From positions 1 through 33,289 of the forward strand of contig CAZLFD010000011.1 in the NCBI GenBank assembly GCA_964558715.1: DNA of 33,289 nucleotides, read 5' to 3'. Position numbers and translations under genes: made by a program. Source of the stretch: JBGSOV01 sp964558715. Lineage in GTDB: Bacteria; Patescibacteriota; Gracilibacteria; CAIRYL01; GCA-016699755. Within the stretch, counting starts at the first letter, position 1, and the number at the start of each line of letters is the position of its first letter. A model generated the notes under the pieces. The model ran no database searches. It was not told the origin of the DNA and saw only the letters and a program-made list of their open reading frames with translations. This document shows positions 32,117-33,289 of this stretch, piece by piece.

Positions 32117-33163
32117 CTAAGGGCAGGGGTTCGTAAACTGTGTGTCGATATCTTCTATTCCAGCCTCCAATTCTGTCGTCCACTGCACATCTAGCGCGGC
32201 GACGCACTCTTCTAGCTGCGCGACATTCGACGGCCCGATGATATTGCTTGTGAGGTAGGGGCGGTGATAGACAAAAGCCAATGCCAAGGTGGCCAAACTC
32301 ATGCCGTGAGTTTCGGCGAGTTGTTTGTAGCGCTTAATGGCCGCCTCTACTTTCGGTGTTCGATAGCGAGGATTAAAATCGGGATATTTGGTGAAGCGAC
32401 CACCCTTGGGATTATTTCCATCCAGATAGCGCCCACCGAGAACACCGAAGCCGAGCGGAGAATAGGCAAGCAGCCCGATCTCTTCTTGCATCGAGACTTC
32501 GGCCATGGCGATGTCGTAGGTACGGGTCAGGAGGCTATAGTTGTTCTGAATGCTCACCATGCGGGGCAAGCTCTTTTCTCTGGCAATTTGCAGAAAACGC
32601 ATCGTACCCCACGGAGTTTCGTTGGAAAGACCGAAATGCTTGACCTTTCCTTCGTCTTGTAACTGTTGCAGTACAGTCAATGTCTCTTCGATTGCTACGC
32701 CTTCAGTAGCGAAATCGTCTGCATGAAAATAGCGGCGACCGAATTTGGGTACTGCGCGGTCGGACCAATGTAACTGGTAGAGGTCGATAGAGTCGGTTTG
32801 TAGGCGTCGTAAACTCCCTTCGATAGCGGATCGGATATTTTTTTCATCGAGACAAGATTTACCATCGCGAATCCAACTGAGGCCGTGCTCTGGTCCGACG
32901 ACCTTGGTTGCGAGAACGATTTTATCGCGCATGCCAGTACGGTGCAGCCATTTACCGATAATCGTTTCAGTAACACCGCATGTTTCTGACTGAGAGGGAA
33001 TAGCATAAAGCTCAGCAGTATCAAAAAAGGTAATACCAAGTTCTACTGCGCGATCCATAATTTCACAGGCAGTTTGCTCATCAACGTGTGCACCGAAACT
33101 CATGGTTCCAAGACAAGCAAGGCTTACTTTCGTATCGGTCGTCGAGAGATTCATATACCTCAT
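32117..33163 (-). CDS. tas: Aldo/keto reductase, Tas type
   Basis: NADPH-dependent oxidoreductase of the aldo/keto reductase superfamily. The start at 33163 (MRYMNLSTTDTKVSLACLGT) aligns with the E. coli Tas N-terminus; the longer ORF to 33271 adds 36 residues without family character, and an ATG at 33154 preceded by GAGG is an alternative. Tetrad residues are visible: D and Y in FFDTAELYAIP, K in LATKVVGP, H in YQLHWSD. SIQNNYSLLTRTYDIAMAEVS and LLAYSPLGFGVLGGRYL are strongly Tas-like. About 348 residues, standard length. Its natural substrate is unknown. Confidence 0.9.
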   Translation of the reverse strand: MRYMNLSTTDTKVSLACLGTMSFGAHVDEQTACEIMDRAVELGITFFDTAELYAIPSQSETCGVTETIIGKWLHRTGMRDKIVLATKVVGPEHGLSWIRDGKSCLDEKNIRSAIEGSLRRLQTDSIDLYQLHWSDRAVPKFGRRYFHADDFATEGVAIEETLTVLQQLQDEGKVKHFGLSNETPWGTMRFLQIAREKSLPRMVSIQNNYSLLTRTYDIAMAEVSMQEEIGLLAYSPLGFGVLGGRYLDGNNPKGGRFTKYPDFNPRYRTPKVEAAIKRYKQLAETHGMSLATLALAFVYHRPYLTSNIIGPSNVAQLEECVAALDVQWTTELEAGIEDIDTQFTNPCP

Positions 33164-33289
33164 TTTCATCAATAAAAACGGTCTTAGTATCGCACATTTT
33201 TTCGCGAATTCGAAACCGACCGAGCAACCCCGATATGAACTAAGCCCCAATTCTCGTGACAGATGAGGCAAGTCGCTGTCGGTAGTATT

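Noticed and set aside
1..33289. CRISPR array, tRNA or rRNA genes
   Set aside because: No regularly spaced repeats, cloverleaf-like sequence or conserved rRNA segments were seen in reading the window; a dedicated tRNA scan was not possible here.
1..33289. Alternative genetic code with TGA as glycine or tryptophan
   Set aside because: TGA terminates several genes exactly at ATGA overlaps, and conserved proteins need no internal TGA.

Overview
The window reads as a chromosomal stretch of an uncultivated bacterium using the standard stop codons: TGA ends many genes, often inside ATGA start/stop overlaps. Several traits suggest a Patescibacteria/CPR-type genome, perhaps Peregrinibacteria-like: a giant surface protein with SLH domains, few Shine-Dalgarno sequences, tight overlaps, and short dispersed repeats in and between genes. 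That placement is an inference from style and no marker gene proves it.

Layout. (1) 66-1013, minus: argF (ornithine carbamoyltransferase). It is followed by a ~400-bp divergent spacer with a perfect hairpin, a strong Shine-Dalgarno with a small ORF, and AT-rich DNA. (2) 1410-18240, plus: a ~16.8-kb operon of five secreted or surface proteins joined by 4-bp overlaps or a 1-bp gap. Its first gene encodes a 4045-residue protein with a signal peptide, a C25/gingipain-like N-terminal region, Ig-like, VCBS/FG-GAP, calcium-loop, proline-rich and PKD-like parts, and three C-terminal SLH domains. The four smaller Cys-containing proteins are unrecognised. This is the best candidate for an undescribed system. 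(3) 18222-19283, minus: ribD, overlapping the operon end convergently. (4) 19338-22047, plus: a trpR-like repressor, trpE and trpG. A TTGACA promoter carries a palindrome with the layout of the E. coli TrpR operators, so the repressor probably controls itself and trpE. (5) 22173-26962, minus: an AT-richer restriction-modification cassette made of a small motif-I methyltransferase subunit, an NPPY methyltransferase and a GIY-YIG-helicase. It lies between intact trpG and a truncated second trpG fragment, and a 64-bp perfect direct repeat is shared by the two trpG copies. (6) 27380-30517, plus: a GH15 glucoamylase-type enzyme and a CaCA-family exchanger with an unusual first alpha repeat. (7) 30529-33163, minus: a two-helix membrane peptide, a bacterial-PH membrane protein, pyrF and a Tas-type aldo/keto reductase.

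How it fits together. The housekeeping genes (argF, trpE/G, pyrF, ribD) show that this organism makes at least some amino acids, pyrimidines and flavin precursors, although each pathway is represented by only one or two genes here. The giant operon probably builds an S-layer-like or adhesive surface structure. The restriction-modification cassette looks like a horizontally acquired defence module that landed in or beside the trp cluster. No tRNA, rRNA, CRISPR array, transposase or integrase was recognised.
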